In this document: positions 54,352 to 63,552 of the stretch, in pieces
How positions within the stretch are numbered: position 1 is the stretch's first letter
Layout: every line of letters begins with the position of its first letter
Assembly: GCF_003289965.1 (NCBI RefSeq)
Contig: NZ_QMBQ01000009.1
Span: 124,001-188,000 of the forward strand
Direction of reading: 5' to 3'
Source of the DNA: Mesorhizobium atlanticum
GTDB taxonomy: Bacteria; Pseudomonadota; Alphaproteobacteria; Rhizobiales; Rhizobiaceae
DNA: 64,000 nucleotides
Program-made: the position numbers and the translations under genes
The notes under the pieces: generated by a model
What the model was told of the DNA's origin: nothing
Seen by the model: only the letters and a program-made list of their open reading frames with translations
Databases searched by the model: none

Positions 54352-55044
54352 ATGTCCGAAGACGAGATCATCCTTTCCGAGCTTTCCGACGAGGAGCTTG
54401 TGCAGCAGATGCACGACGACCTCTATGACGGTCTGAAGGAAGAAATCGAGGAAGGCACGCATATCCTTCTCGAGCGCAATTGGGCGCCCTACAAGGTGCT
54501 GACCGAAGCGCTGGTCGAGGGCATGCGCATCGTCGGCGAGGATTTTCGCGACGGCATCCTGTTCGTGCCGGAAGTGTTGCTCTCGGCCAACGCCATGAAG
54601 GCCGGCATGGCGATCCTGCGTCCGCTGCTTGCCGCCACCGGCGCGCCGAAGCAGGGCAAGATGGTGATCGGCACCGTCAAGGGCGACATCCACGACATCG
54701 GCAAGAACCTCGTCGGCATGATGATGGAAGGCGCCGGCTTCGACGTCATCGACCTCGGCATCAACAACGCGGTCGAGAAATATCTCGACGCCATCGAGCA
54801 GCACCAGCCCGACATCATCGGCATGTCGGCGCTGCTCACCACCACCATGCCTTACATGAAGGTCGTCATCGACACGATGAAGGAAAAGGGCATCCGCGAC
54901 GATTATGTCGTGCTGGTCGGCGGCGCGCCGCTCAATGAGGAGTTCGGCAAGGCCGTCGGGGCCGACGCCTATTGCCGCGACGCCGCGGTGGCGGTCGAAA
55001 CCGCCAAGGATTTCATGAAGCGCCGGCATAATGCACGGGGCTAG
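54352..55044 (+). CDS. corrinoid (B12-binding) methyl-carrier protein, MtbC/MtgC type
   Basis: 230 residues. N-terminal helical cap domain (LLERNWAPYKVLTEALVEGM, LFVPEVLLSANAMKAGMAIL) and a Rossmann B12 domain with the DxHxxG motif in TVKGDIHDIGKNLVGMMMEG near residue 105, then the SALLTTTMPYMK and LVGGAPLN loops. It carries a methyl group on cobalamin between an MttB/MtgB-type enzyme and a tetrahydrofolate methyltransferase. Codon use is very GC-rich, unlike the spacer and the regulator next to it, and it is not linked to its usual partner genes; the only MttB-type gene in the window is at 48435 on the other strand. Confidence 0.94.
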   Translation: MSEDEIILSELSDEELVQQMHDDLYDGLKEEIEEGTHILLERNWAPYKVLTEALVEGMRIVGEDFRDGILFVPEVLLSANAMKAGMAILRPLLAATGAPKQGKMVIGTVKGDIHDIGKNLVGMMMEGAGFDVIDLGINNAVEKYLDAIEQHQPDIIGMSALLTTTMPYMKVVIDTMKEKGIRDDYVVLVGGAPLNEEFGKAVGADAYCRDAAVAVETAKDFMKRRHNARG

Positions 55045-55111
55045 CCGACAGTGAATGCGTCGGCGTTCGCGAGCCGAGCTGCTGATCGCCATCGAGAGGA
55101 CCTGTGATCTG

Positions 55112-56146
55112 ATGAATGCGCCCTTTTCAGCGGGAGATCGTTCGCGCGTCGTGGGGTGGACCGCTGGCCGACCACAAATCGAGGGTCGTGACGAAGTGTT
55201 TCGGGTCAGCATCCTTGCGCTTCCAGGCTTTTCCCAGCTCAGCTTATCTTCGTTCGTAGAGCCTCTGCGCCTCGCAAATGCGGTTGCCGAGCGTCGGTTT
55301 TTCGAATGGACGGTGGTAAGTCCTGACCGAGGGCCGGTTGAATGCGCCAGCGGGTTGACCCTTGCGGTTGGCGGCGATTTTGCGGGAGTGGCCGAAAGCA
55401 TTCAGGCCTGCAAGGGGCCCAGCATGGTCATCGTTTGTGCCGGGGAGCAGGTCGAAAGGCAGATCTCGGCATGCCTGAGCAGAGTGCTTCGTCTGTGCAA
55501 GCGTTTCGGCACGCCGCTCGTGGCGCTGGGTACGGCGACATGGTTGCTGGCTGAGAGCGGAGTGCTCGATGACATCGCCTGTACAATTCATTGGGACAAA
55601 CGAGCGGCTCTTGCCGAGACATTTGCGCGCCTCCTGGTAACTGACCGCCTGTTCGTACGCGAAGCCCAATTGGCCACCTGCGCCGGCGAGTTTGCCTCCT
55701 TCGATCTGGTGATGGACCTGATCAGCGAGCAGCTCGGCAAAGAGATAGCTCTGGCTGTCTGCAGACATACGACGGCCGGGCACTGGCGCTCGGCATCCGA
55801 CCGGCAATGGACGATCACCGGCAGCCAAACGATCACGTCAAAGGCACTTGCCGACATTATCCGCATCATGGAGGAGCATGTGGAGGATCCACTGCCGCTG
55901 CGCGATATTGCCAGATGCGTCGGCCGCTCGCGCCGTCAGATCGAGCGGCTCTTCGCGCGTTGCGTTTCGTCCTCACCCATGCGCTATTACATGACCTTGA
56001 GGCTTTCACGCGCCAAGCGTCTTATCCAGCAGACGGACCTGCCGATCGTCGAGATAGCGGTTGCCTGCGGTTTCGCCTCGGCGTCACATTTTTCGAAGTG
56101 CTTCCGACAGGTCTACGGCTGCAATCCGTCAACCTGCCGGGGCTGA
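55112..56146 (+). CDS. GlxA-type AraC regulator, paralogue of the one at 47212
   Basis: 344 residues. Sensor domain FRVSILALPGFSQLSLSSFV, VCAGEQVERQI and LGTATWLLAESGVL; DNA-binding domain LRDIARCVGRSRRQIERLFA and IVEIAVACGFASASHFSKCF. Block by block it mirrors the regulator at 47212, including TATWLLA, CTIHW and TCAGE-A-FDL. The start at 55112 (MNAPFSAG) matches the paralogue's MNAP start; an upstream ATG at 55055 is less likely. It follows the corrinoid gene by 67 bases in the same direction, consistent with regulation of betaine-type methyl metabolism. Confidence 0.92.
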   Translation: MNAPFSAGDRSRVVGWTAGRPQIEGRDEVFRVSILALPGFSQLSLSSFVEPLRLANAVAERRFFEWTVVSPDRGPVECASGLTLAVGGDFAGVAESIQACKGPSMVIVCAGEQVERQISACLSRVLRLCKRFGTPLVALGTATWLLAESGVLDDIACTIHWDKRAALAETFARLLVTDRLFVREAQLATCAGEFASFDLVMDLISEQLGKEIALAVCRHTTAGHWRSASDRQWTITGSQTITSKALADIIRIMEEHVEDPLPLRDIARCVGRSRRQIERLFARCVSSSPMRYYMTLRLSRAKRLIQQTDLPIVEIAVACGFASASHFSKCFRQVYGCNPSTCRG

Positions 56147-56308
56147 TCACGTGGCGCTCCCATATTGACAGGCGTGGCGCCGAGACCGACCATCCGACAC
56201 GTGGAGCGGGTGTCAACAGGCCGAGCCGTTTTGTGTATCTGCAAAAAGGTGCTGGCGTAGATTGACTGCCACCCTCGATTGGTGAGCCGAACACGCTAGC
56301 AGGCTTGG

Positions 56309-57175
56309 CTATAGGCTTCTAACTTGGCGCGAAGAGACGAGTCCCCCGCCGACGATCAAGGTTGCGCCCACAAGGATACCTGCCGTGAGCTGGGCACGAC
56401 CGAACGCGGCGAGGATCAAAATGCTAACCAGTGGCGTAGCGTAAGCGGACACCGCGAGAACAACTTTGTCACCCCGGCGCAGCCCATAGTCCCAGCATAG
56501 AGCGCCGACCGCCAGGGGGAAGACGCCAGTGAAAATCACGACGAAAAGGCTCAGCGGTGTCGGCAGCGTCGTCGTCTCGACCATGAAATGTATAACCATG
56601 GCCGATACGGATGAGACGGTCAGGCCGGCGATCAGAGCGTCCGGTGCGTCAGGGCCCTGCCATATCCGATAAACGCAGAAGACGGCCCAAGCGAGCCCAC
56701 TTCCGAAGGCTAAGACTACGCCTTTCCACGATCCCGTCGCGAGGTCGGGCCCGATGACCAGCACCGCGCCGGTCAAAGCCAGCAGCACGGACAAGATGTG
56801 CCTTGGGGAAAACGTCATCAGGCCTAAAGCAGTCGCAAGTACGACGAGGATAACCGGCCAGAGGTAGACGATGACGTTTGATTGGGCGGGCGCAATGAAC
56901 TTCAGCGAATAGAGGAAAAGGACATTGCCAACCAAGACCCCAAGGGCGACCATCAAGATGGATACCAGCTGCTGGTTGATCATCCGTGACGTATACGGCC
57001 GACGTCTCGAAGACAAAAACAACGTTGAGGCGGCTACCGCATAGTTGATTGCCGAAAACTGAAATGTCGGGAGGCTATCACTCGCAATTACCGCCATGAG
57101 AGGCCACAGCGCCCACAGCGGTACAGCCAGCAGGCCTATGATAGTCCAGAACCCCTTTCGTCGAGGTATCGACAC
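56309..57175 (-). CDS. EamA/DMT-family transporter
   Basis: 289 residues with ten membrane segments in two EamA repeats, for example GFWTIIGLLAVPLWALWPLM, ILMVALGVLVGNVLFLYSLK, SNVIVYLWPVILVVLATALG and ILVGATLIVGGGLVSSRQ. Members export amino acids, metabolites or drugs. GTG 57175 is preceded by AGGGAG; upstream in-frame codons encode a non-membrane extension. A copy of the ~50-bp recurrent element lies 193 bases upstream (57368-57414). Confidence 0.88.
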   Translation of the reverse strand: MSIPRRKGFWTIIGLLAVPLWALWPLMAVIASDSLPTFQFSAINYAVAASTLFLSSRRRPYTSRMINQQLVSILMVALGVLVGNVLFLYSLKFIAPAQSNVIVYLWPVILVVLATALGLMTFSPRHILSVLLALTGAVLVIGPDLATGSWKGVVLAFGSGLAWAVFCVYRIWQGPDAPDALIAGLTVSSVSAMVIHFMVETTTLPTPLSLFVVIFTGVFPLAVGALCWDYGLRRGDKVVLAVSAYATPLVSILILAAFGRAQLTAGILVGATLIVGGGLVSSRQVRSL

Positions 57176-58098
57176 ATGCTCACTCCCTGATTGCCTGATA
57201 CAAGGCGATGTGCGACCCCTCGCCTCCACGGGTAGAAGCGGGCTCGCAGCCTGGGAACCCGCCACCCAAGGGTCCATCAACATCGCAGCTTGGATGAGGT
57301 GCGCCTCACATCCTTGACAAGGCTTTCCTGGCGGCGGAGGTGCCAAATAATCTACTAAGCTTCAGGTCTTCAAATGAGTATTTCTGGGGCCTCCGATAAC
57401 CGCTTGTCATCGGGCCCGCCTAAACGCCGCCCCACCGGTTTAATCAAGCCCTGCCCTGGCAGGTTGCAGCCGGTCTGGAGCCACAGGGTGCGCAAGGTGA
57501 GGCTCGTCTCATCCCCAGATTGTCGCGCTTCTCTATTCGGCGTGTTGAAGTCAAGCGCTTTGAACTTTCCGCTCGCCGGCTTGTGACGTCTTTCGCGGGC
57601 TCGTGCTTCTCTCGCTCTTGGCCCTCGCCTTGATGGGGATCAGAAGATGAGGCGGAACAATCTATAGCGCGTCCGGATCGTTGTGATGCGATCGGTGCTG
57701 CGTACATTGCGAACTCATCTCATCCATCGCCCCGCGAAGGACACCACTTCCACTGACAAGTGGAACTTTTATCGGGTGGTCCTTGTCACGTGATCGCTTT
57801 GGCGGGCGGCCTTGCTACTTCCGACCCGGAATCACGTAGGCTCATCAAATCCGCTCCCCCGCCGGGTGAGACTGACAAATGGATGTTTCTGCGCTTGGCG
57901 GACCGGCTCGCGGCCAATCGGCGGACTTCGTGCGGGCTGGCCCACGCAAGACTCCCACGATTGGCCTTTTCGAACACCTGGGCATCATGGTAGCCGATTT
58001 CCTGCTCAATTAGGCCCTCGCTATCGAGCAGATGATCTGGGGAACTTCTTGGTCAAGGGGAGCCGGGGTGCTTGCCGCCCGCGGGCAGTTCCAGTGTG
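57176..58098. other. long intergenic region between the transporter and the transposon
   Basis: About 920 bases. It holds copy 3 of the ~50-bp element at 57368-57414. The rest has only short frames with no recognisable similarity. Confidence 0.5.
57368..57414 (-). promoter_or_regulatory. recurrent ~50-bp upstream element, copy 3
   Basis: Reads CTTCAAATGAGTATTTCTGG then CCGATAACC and GTCATCGGG on the plus strand. The 15-base start is identical to copy 1 at 22722, and the CGATAACC and TCAT blocks are conserved at the same spacing within a base or two. Confidence 0.55.
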
Positions 58099-58214
58099 CC
58101 GTCCGGAATTATCTGTCGATGTCCGGAATTATACCGATCTTGGGGGGTCGTTTCCGCGCTCGTGCAAAAGCTTGAGCGCATCGCTGCCGCACGACATGCC
58201 GCGAAGCGTGGTCT

Positions 58215-58880
58215 CTATACGGGAAGACGAATGCTGCCGAAGCCGCTGGTCCCGGCAGCGCAATTCTGGAGGAGATGGCAAAGCGCGCGAAGGGAGGTGT
58301 TCTCACCGTACATAACAATCGCTTCGTAGGCGTCGGCTCCCTCAACGTTGTGTTCCGCGCCGATCCTCACGCAGTCCTCCCGCGTCGGCTGCCCGATCTC
58401 GAAACGCATGCCGATACGGCTTTCGATATGATCCACAGCGTGGGTATCACGCCTCGTGCCCGCTAACCGATGAGTGTTGCCGGCGAGCAGTAAAGCGAAG
58501 CCGCACCGCTCCTGAAGATGCAGCAGCTCCCGCAAAACAGTGGGTGTGAAGTTCTGATATTCGTCCACCAGCAACGGACGCGACGGGCCGTATCGGGAGC
58601 CCAAAAAATTCATGCAATCCTTGGCAAGATCGTATGTGTGCTTACTGTCACTTTGGACGCCGTAGGCGTCATGCAGCATCAGGAACATCGGGCCGGATGG
58701 CCTTGGTGTGCTGCGCAACCTCCCAATAGGCAGCTCCGCTTTGGGCGGCTATCCAGTTGAGCGCTACAGTCTTTCCGAGTCCGGATTTGCCGATCGCGAG
58801 CACCGATATCGCATCTTGACCGCCGTATCGAAGGCGGCCCGCACGGCGAGCGCAGCCCGGGCTTCAACGAATATCGTCAT
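58215..58880 (-). pseudogene. frameshifted transposition ATPase (TniB/MuB-like)
   Basis: In the correct phase the pieces read VEARAALAVRAAFDTAV, then ISVLAIGKSGLGKTVALNW (Walker A), then MFLMLHDAYGVQSDSKHTYD, PLLVDEYQNFTPTVLRELLH (Walker B) and FALLLAGNTHRLAGTRRD. Two frame changes are needed, near 58815 and near 58700. Its ATG at 58880 overlaps the transposase stop. Such ATPases select the target and activate the transposase; this copy should be non-functional. Confidence 0.8.
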
Positions 58881-60659
58881 CCGACGATCCTCTTCACTAG
58901 GTTCATCTGAGCGGCTATGCGCTCGTCCTGTTCGCGTCGGCGTTCTTCGGAGTTCGATGGCTTCTTCGGCATGACGATCCGCGCCGGCCGATCAGACGGA
59001 TCGAGCAACACTTTGCCCGCCGGCTCGTTGGGGATGATGTCAGGTTGAGCCTGACCAAGAGCTATCAGCCGAGCTGCAACGTCGATTTTCGGGACTGAGC
59101 GAGCCATCTCCACGATCGCGCTGCGATGCGCCCTCGCCCGTGCTGCCGTGCTTTGGGCGCCCCGATGATCCAGCGGATGAAGTGCAACATCGGGGGTGGC
59201 GATCCCGAGCCTGTTGCCCTTCATGTCCAGCACAAGCAGCTCGGCCGGCGCATGATAGACCGGCTCGCAGACCAGAACCTTATCGTGCGTATACTGCCAC
59301 AGCTCTTCGCAGGACCACCGACGCCCACGGATCTGGAACGCGCCTTGAATCACAGTGCGCTCGACGCGGCGCGCTACGGACGCGCGCACTTCATCCCGGC
59401 TCATGGTGATCGCTGACCATCCTGTAGCAACGTGCTGTTGAAAAATGGCGTTGGGCGAAAGACCCTTGAGGCCGCTCTGCTTTCCCGTGGGCACGCTGTG
59501 ATAGGCCTTTAGGAGACCGAAGAACGCCGGAACGAAATCTTCGAAGGTGCCATAGGGCGCAACCGTCCGGCCGATCGCCTCCTGGCGCTTGTTCATACGG
59601 TTGCCGGAAATCCAGCCCGGTACCGTGCTCAGATAGCGAGACTCGAAGTCCCCGAACCAGCGTTCGATTGGCTTTGCCGGGGCGTTGTAGGGCAAGGTGT
59701 TGACAACTCGCATCGAGCGACCCGGCCCATGGAATCCGGGCACCGCCAGTGCCATGGCGTCGTCGAGGTACGTCGCGAACCCGTACTCCTTGCCGTTATC
59801 GATGTAGAGGGCTTTAGGCAGGCCAAAGGCAGGATGACCCACCATGGCCGCGAAGACTTCGATCACGTCACGATTGTTGACGCCGCCGCGCTTGTCAAAT
59901 GCGATCAGATCACACCAGACGCGGCCAGCGCCCAATCGAGAAACGCGATCAACTTCGCAGTACAAATCGAGCCGTCAGCCCGCCTCAGGTGGATGTCGAT
60001 CGGGTGCACGTCCCCGACGACCAATTCCATCGGGCGCATGCCTTCGACGGAGCGGCGACCGCGTGGGCGGCTGTCCTCGTAGGCTTTGCGGTTCGTACGG
60101 AACTGGTGGACCTTCCGATAATGTATCTCTTGCGAAACGAGCGTCCACGGGATCGAACAAGCTGGCTCGAAACTGGCTGGATCATTGGGGCGGAATCCCA
60201 TGACCTGGTGGTCTCTGCCAGAAAGTTGCGCGCCAAGCTTTTGACATGTCCCCAGGCTGCGCCGGCCGCCAAAAGGCCTCGAATTTCCTGTTTCAGATCC
60301 TCTGCAATCTGGGCCTTGGTGACAGCGTCGAACGGTACCAGAGCATCCCACTGCCGGCTGATGACGACGCGTTTTTTGCCTTGATCCGCTCGGCCGCGCC
60401 GGCCCCGGCTTGCAATCGGCTTCGGACGGTTTTGAGCCCGCGCTTCAATGGGCTTTAACCGGAGTTGCAACTCGGGTGAGAGGGAAGCCAAACTGACGAG
60501 ATAATGCTTGCCCGCGTTGCCACCCTTACCCTCCACAACGCGCACCTCCAGGGCGTGCCCTCGCCAGTTGCCACGCTGGCAGGCCTTCCAAACCGCCTGC
60601 CGCGAGATTCCTGCCGACTCGGCGAGCAGCTTGAGTGGTACGAATTCTTTCCTCGACAT
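58877..60659 (-). pseudogene. frameshifted Mu-type transposase (TniA/MuA-like)
   Basis: The N-terminal winged-helix domain (EFVPLKLLAESAGISRQAVW, KACQRGNWRGHALEVRVVEG) is in one frame to about 60200; a second frame carries MGFRPNDPASFEPACS to RPMELVVGDVHPIDIHLRRA with the first catalytic Asp; a third frame from about 59920 holds VWCDLIAFDKRGGVNNRDV, LYIDNGKEYGFATYL with the second Asp, the region around KPIERWFGDFE with the Glu, and the Mu C-terminal domain. The DDE triad is thus recognisable but split over three frames. Confidence 0.85.
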
Positions 60660-60839
60660 CGTGCGCTAGTCCCTAGCGGCGGAACGGAAACCACCGGGTA
60701 GCAGCTCGAGTTGTCCCTGGCGTGACAGCCAAACCTTGGATCTTCACGCAGCCTCATGAAGCCGTGCGGATGTCAGCCATTGGTCGCAGTTCGTTTCGCG
60801 AGGGTGTGGAAGGGTGACGGATGACAGTGGAAGGGAGAG

Positions 60840-61007
60840 CTGGGCCTTGGCCGATAGGGCTGCGGCCTTGGTTTACCAATCCTGGGGGTCTTGGGTTGAC
60901 CAATCCGCTGCCGATCGTAAGCGGGTTTACCAACAAGGGATCCCATGCAAATCCAGCCACTTAATGCCAGTCCAGAATTAACTGTCATTGAGGGCATTGG
61001 TAAACCT
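60840..61007 (+). repeat. ~170-bp direct repeat in transposon end, copy A
   Basis: Shares with 61131-61307 an ordered set of blocks: CGATAGGGCTGC, GGTTTACCAATCCTGGGG, TCTTGGGTTGACCAAT, CGTAAGCGGGTT, GCAAATCCA, CACTTAATGCCAGTCCAGAA and CATTGGTAAACC. Within each copy the motif GGTT(T/G)ACCAA occurs three times plus once inverted, so this end is built of iterated protein-binding-like sites. Confidence 0.8.
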
Positions 61008-61130
61008 GGTGTGGCGTCCAGAATTATCTGTCGCAGTCCGGAATTAAGTCAGGACGCCGCTGTCGTGCGCACGTTGCCTACGCTGAGATTCTGATGCCAT
61101 CTGTCTCGACGGATTGTGGGGAGGTACAGG

Positions 61131-61307
61131 GCTGAACCTTGGTCGATAGGGCTGCTGCTTCGGTTTACCAATCCTGGGGTCTTGGGTTGACCAATTCGTT
61201 GCCGACCGTAAGCGGGTTGACCAATAGGGGCGCCTAAATTCCACGCAAATCCAATCACTTAATGCCAGTCCAGAATTAGCTGTCATTAAGGCCATTGGTA
61301 AACCCGG
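61131..61307 (+). repeat. ~170-bp direct repeat in transposon end, copy B
   Basis: Second copy of 60840-61007, separated from it by about 120 bases that contain two more GTCC(A/G)GAATTA sites. The copies differ by scattered substitutions and small insertions, so the duplication is not recent. Confidence 0.8.
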
Positions 61308-61637
61308 TATTCGGATCGGGAACCCTATCCTCGGCCTGAAAACCCTCTTGTTTTCAATCGCATAGTCCGAACATCCGCGACCCATAATTCCGGAATGGTA
61401 AACCCCATGAAATGCCAGATAATTCCGGACATCACACCAGGCTGCCCTTTATGCGACTTTCAGAGCACAAATAGCGAACACCAAGCTGGTTGGGTTCTAA
61501 GCCGTATCGAGCGGAAAGGTGTCAGAACGGTTCAATCACAGATCTAGCCGCTCTAATTCGCTCGATTGTCCTTGCTTTCGAGCGACCCTGACGCTACATA
61601 CGGATCGTAACCGTGGAGCCGACAAAGGAACGGTCCA

Positions 61638-62063
61638 ATGAGTGAGTTTGCCAAAACACTCCTGGGTTTTGTGGAGCAAATGCCGGACAGCCGGCAAAAA
61701 CTAGAGTTTCTGGAGGCGTTACAGGTGTGCCCACCTATCGAATTGGAGGTCGTCCCTGAAGAGCGTGCAAATAAGAGTATGAACCATCTTCGCAAACGCG
61801 CGCTCGAGTCCGGGCAGGCCTATGTGATTGCAAGGGCCGGGCGTGTCGACAACCTGGCTCATGCAGCGTTCGTTTTATCTTCCGATACCATACTTTCGCT
61901 TATCGACTCGGTTCGTGAGGGGACAGAACGCAAAACTGCACGGCGAAGGCCGGCTAGTGCATTGCTGGCGCAGCTAAAGCCACTCGATGCAAGCTTTGTG
62001 AAGATGCGTCTGGAACCCCGGTCTCAAGAGGAGGCGATCGGCGGGCGTGGGCGGGTATTTTAG
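61638..62063 (+). CDS. antitoxin-like small protein before a PIN-domain gene
   Basis: 141 residues. The N-terminal half is helical (FAKTLLGFVEQMPDSRQKLE); the middle, LRKRALESGQAYVIARAGRV then VDNLAHAAFVLSS, weakly recalls Phd/YefM-type antitoxins; the C-terminal third is basic and probably flexible. No clear family was recognised. It ends nine bases before the PIN-like gene, an arrangement typical of toxin-antitoxin pairs with the antitoxin first. Confidence 0.6.
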   Translation: MSEFAKTLLGFVEQMPDSRQKLEFLEALQVCPPIELEVVPEERANKSMNHLRKRALESGQAYVIARAGRVDNLAHAAFVLSSDTILSLIDSVREGTERKTARRRPASALLAQLKPLDASFVKMRLEPRSQEEAIGGRGRVF

Positions 62064-62072
62064 TCGTCGCCC

Positions 62073-62591
62073 ATGTCGCGCTATTTGATGAGCTCCCAAT
62101 GCGTCTTTGACGTGATCAAGAGGCGTAACCTTGATGCCGAGCTTTGGCTGGAAGCTGCGGACGCGCGCGGCATCTATGCAGACGACATTTGCATCAGTGC
62201 CGTGACGCCAATGACCATCCGATGGCAGCTTGAACAGGCACTGACTGCGGCACGGGCGAAGCCCGAAGCCGCCGCGTATCCAGTCCCCTTGATCAGGGAT
62301 TTCATCGACCAGGCGAACAGGTTCTTCGAAGATTTCGCTCGCGATGATCGGATAATCGCGATGGATCATCGAATTGCGGTACGCTGGGGCGATCTGCTCG
62401 ATATGAAGATCACCTATGGAAGCCCCGACGGTCGGCTTTACGATGTGCCAAGCGCGACGAAAGTTGAGATCGCCACGGCGTTAGTTGGGAGGGGAGATTT
62501 CCCGTTCGTCTACGTCGACTACCATCAGGATGCGCACGCAGGCATCCCGGGGCTCGCTGTAGAAAACCCCGAGAAGTTTTCGCGCAGGTAG
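62073..62591 (+). CDS. degenerate PIN-domain (VapC-like) protein
   Basis: 172 residues. The order of blocks matches VapC toxins: YLMSSQCVFDVIKRRNLDAE (where toxins read YLLDTNV-SE), ICISAVTPMTIRWQLEQAL, RIIAMDHRIAVRWGDLL, a helix KVEIATALVGRGDFPFVYVD and the IPGLAVENP end. The first catalytic Asp is replaced by Ser (LMSSQ for LLDTN) and the mid-helix acidic residues are shifted or lost, so RNase activity is doubtful. It follows an antitoxin-like gene and precedes a patatin gene by one base between stop and start. Confidence 0.65.
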   Translation: MSRYLMSSQCVFDVIKRRNLDAELWLEAADARGIYADDICISAVTPMTIRWQLEQALTAARAKPEAAAYPVPLIRDFIDQANRFFEDFARDDRIIAMDHRIAVRWGDLLDMKITYGSPDGRLYDVPSATKVEIATALVGRGDFPFVYVDYHQDAHAGIPGLAVENPEKFSRR

Positions 62592-62592
62592 A

Positions 62593-63552
62593 ATGACGCA
62601 AACGGCTCCCAAACGCTTTCAGATATTGGCGCTCAGCGGTGGGGGTTATCGGGGACTCTTCGGCGCCGAGTTTCTCGCCGCGTGCGAGTCGACGTTCAAG
62701 GCTCGCTGCAGCAGCCGTTTTGGTATCATCGCTGGCACCTCCATCGGCGCGCTTCTTGCAGCCGGCCTTTCAGCATCCGTTCCAGCCACGACCTTGGCTG
62801 CAACAATCGAGGATTACGGACCGTCGATCTTTGCGCGCAGTTTCACCACTCGCATAAAACAACACGTGGTCGCGGCACCCTATTCGCCAATTTCAATCCT
62901 TGAGGCCATTCGCAAGACGCTCGGCAAGCCTGTTGCCACAACGCAACTCAGCGACTTTAGCCCACCGCTCATAATAACAGCCGTCAACTACTCCACAGGC
63001 GAAACGAGCATCTTTCGTTCCAAGGGCATCGCGGGTAAATCCGCCAGTTCCGTAAGCATCGAGGACGCCATCCTCGCAAGCGCGGCAGCGCCGACATTTT
63101 TCCCGACGAAGAAGATAGGCCCCAGCGAATACATCGATGGCGGCCTGGTGGCGAACGCACCAGACATGATCGCACTGATCGACGCGTTGAACTTCGGTCA
63201 CGCGCGGATGGAGGAGGTCTATCAGCTTTCGATCGGCACCGCATCCCGCCGGCAGGGCGCTGCGGTGCATGACAAATCCCGAGCGCCTGGGTCCGTTTCG
63301 TGGATAGCACGCCGTGGGCTTGTTCAAACGATCATGGCAGCGCAAGAACATCTGGTATTGTCTCAAATGGACAGCCTCCTTCGAAATCGGTTCTTGCGCA
63401 TTGACGAAGAACCCGCGCAAAACCAGGTTGAAGCCATCAAATCACTGGACCTTGCGTCGCGTGGTGCAACAGAAACATTGCGGCTCTTGGCAGACAAAGC
63501 CTTCGAAGAACGTAAAGCTAGTCGGCCGTTGAGGGATTTCTTCGTCCGTTAG
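62593..63552 (+). CDS. patatin-like phospholipase (CapV-like)
   Basis: 319 residues. The oxyanion-hole motif ALSGGGYRGLFGAEFLAACE lies near residue 12, the nucleophile elbow GTSIGALLAAG near residue 48, and the catalytic Asp in YIDGGLVANAPDMIAL near residue 181, so the Ser-Asp dyad is intact. Size and sequence resemble CapV, the phospholipase effector that degrades membranes in CBASS anti-phage systems. No CD-NTase (cyclase) gene is present in the window, so the role in defence is inference. It begins one base after the PIN-like gene and may share its operon. Confidence 0.88.
   Translation: MTQTAPKRFQILALSGGGYRGLFGAEFLAACESTFKARCSSRFGIIAGTSIGALLAAGLSASVPATTLAATIEDYGPSIFARSFTTRIKQHVVAAPYSPISILEAIRKTLGKPVATTQLSDFSPPLIITAVNYSTGETSIFRSKGIAGKSASSVSIEDAILASAAAPTFFPTKKIGPSEYIDGGLVANAPDMIALIDALNFGHARMEEVYQLSIGTASRRQGAAVHDKSRAPGSVSWIARRGLVQTIMAAQEHLVLSQMDSLLRNRFLRIDEEPAQNQVEAIKSLDLASRGATETLRLLADKAFEERKASRPLRDFFVR

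Larger units (their letters stand above)
58099..61430. mobile_element. decayed Mu/Tn7-like (TniA-TniB type) transposon
   Basis: A 3.3-kb unit bounded by a perfect 15-bp inverted repeat: GTCCGGAATTATCTG at 58099 and its complement CAGATAATTCCGGAC at 61416-61430. Similar GTCC(G/A)GAATTA sites recur inside each end (58119, 60970, 61016, 61036, 61268, and inverted near 61384), like the multiple transposase-binding sites of Mu and Tn7-type elements. Inside, on the minus strand, lie a frameshifted rve-type transposase and a frameshifted AAA ATPase. No clear target-site duplication was found. The element is inactive by itself. Confidence 0.8.

Noticed and set aside
54058..55401. A 447-codon minus-strand frame over the corrinoid gene
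   Set aside because: Antisense shadow; the plus strand has the DxHxxG corrinoid motif and a full-length family match.
60871..61180. TTTACCAATCC sequences resembling the 3' half of a nod box
   Set aside because: They lack the AAACAATC core and recur as part of transposon-end repeats, so they are not NodD sites.
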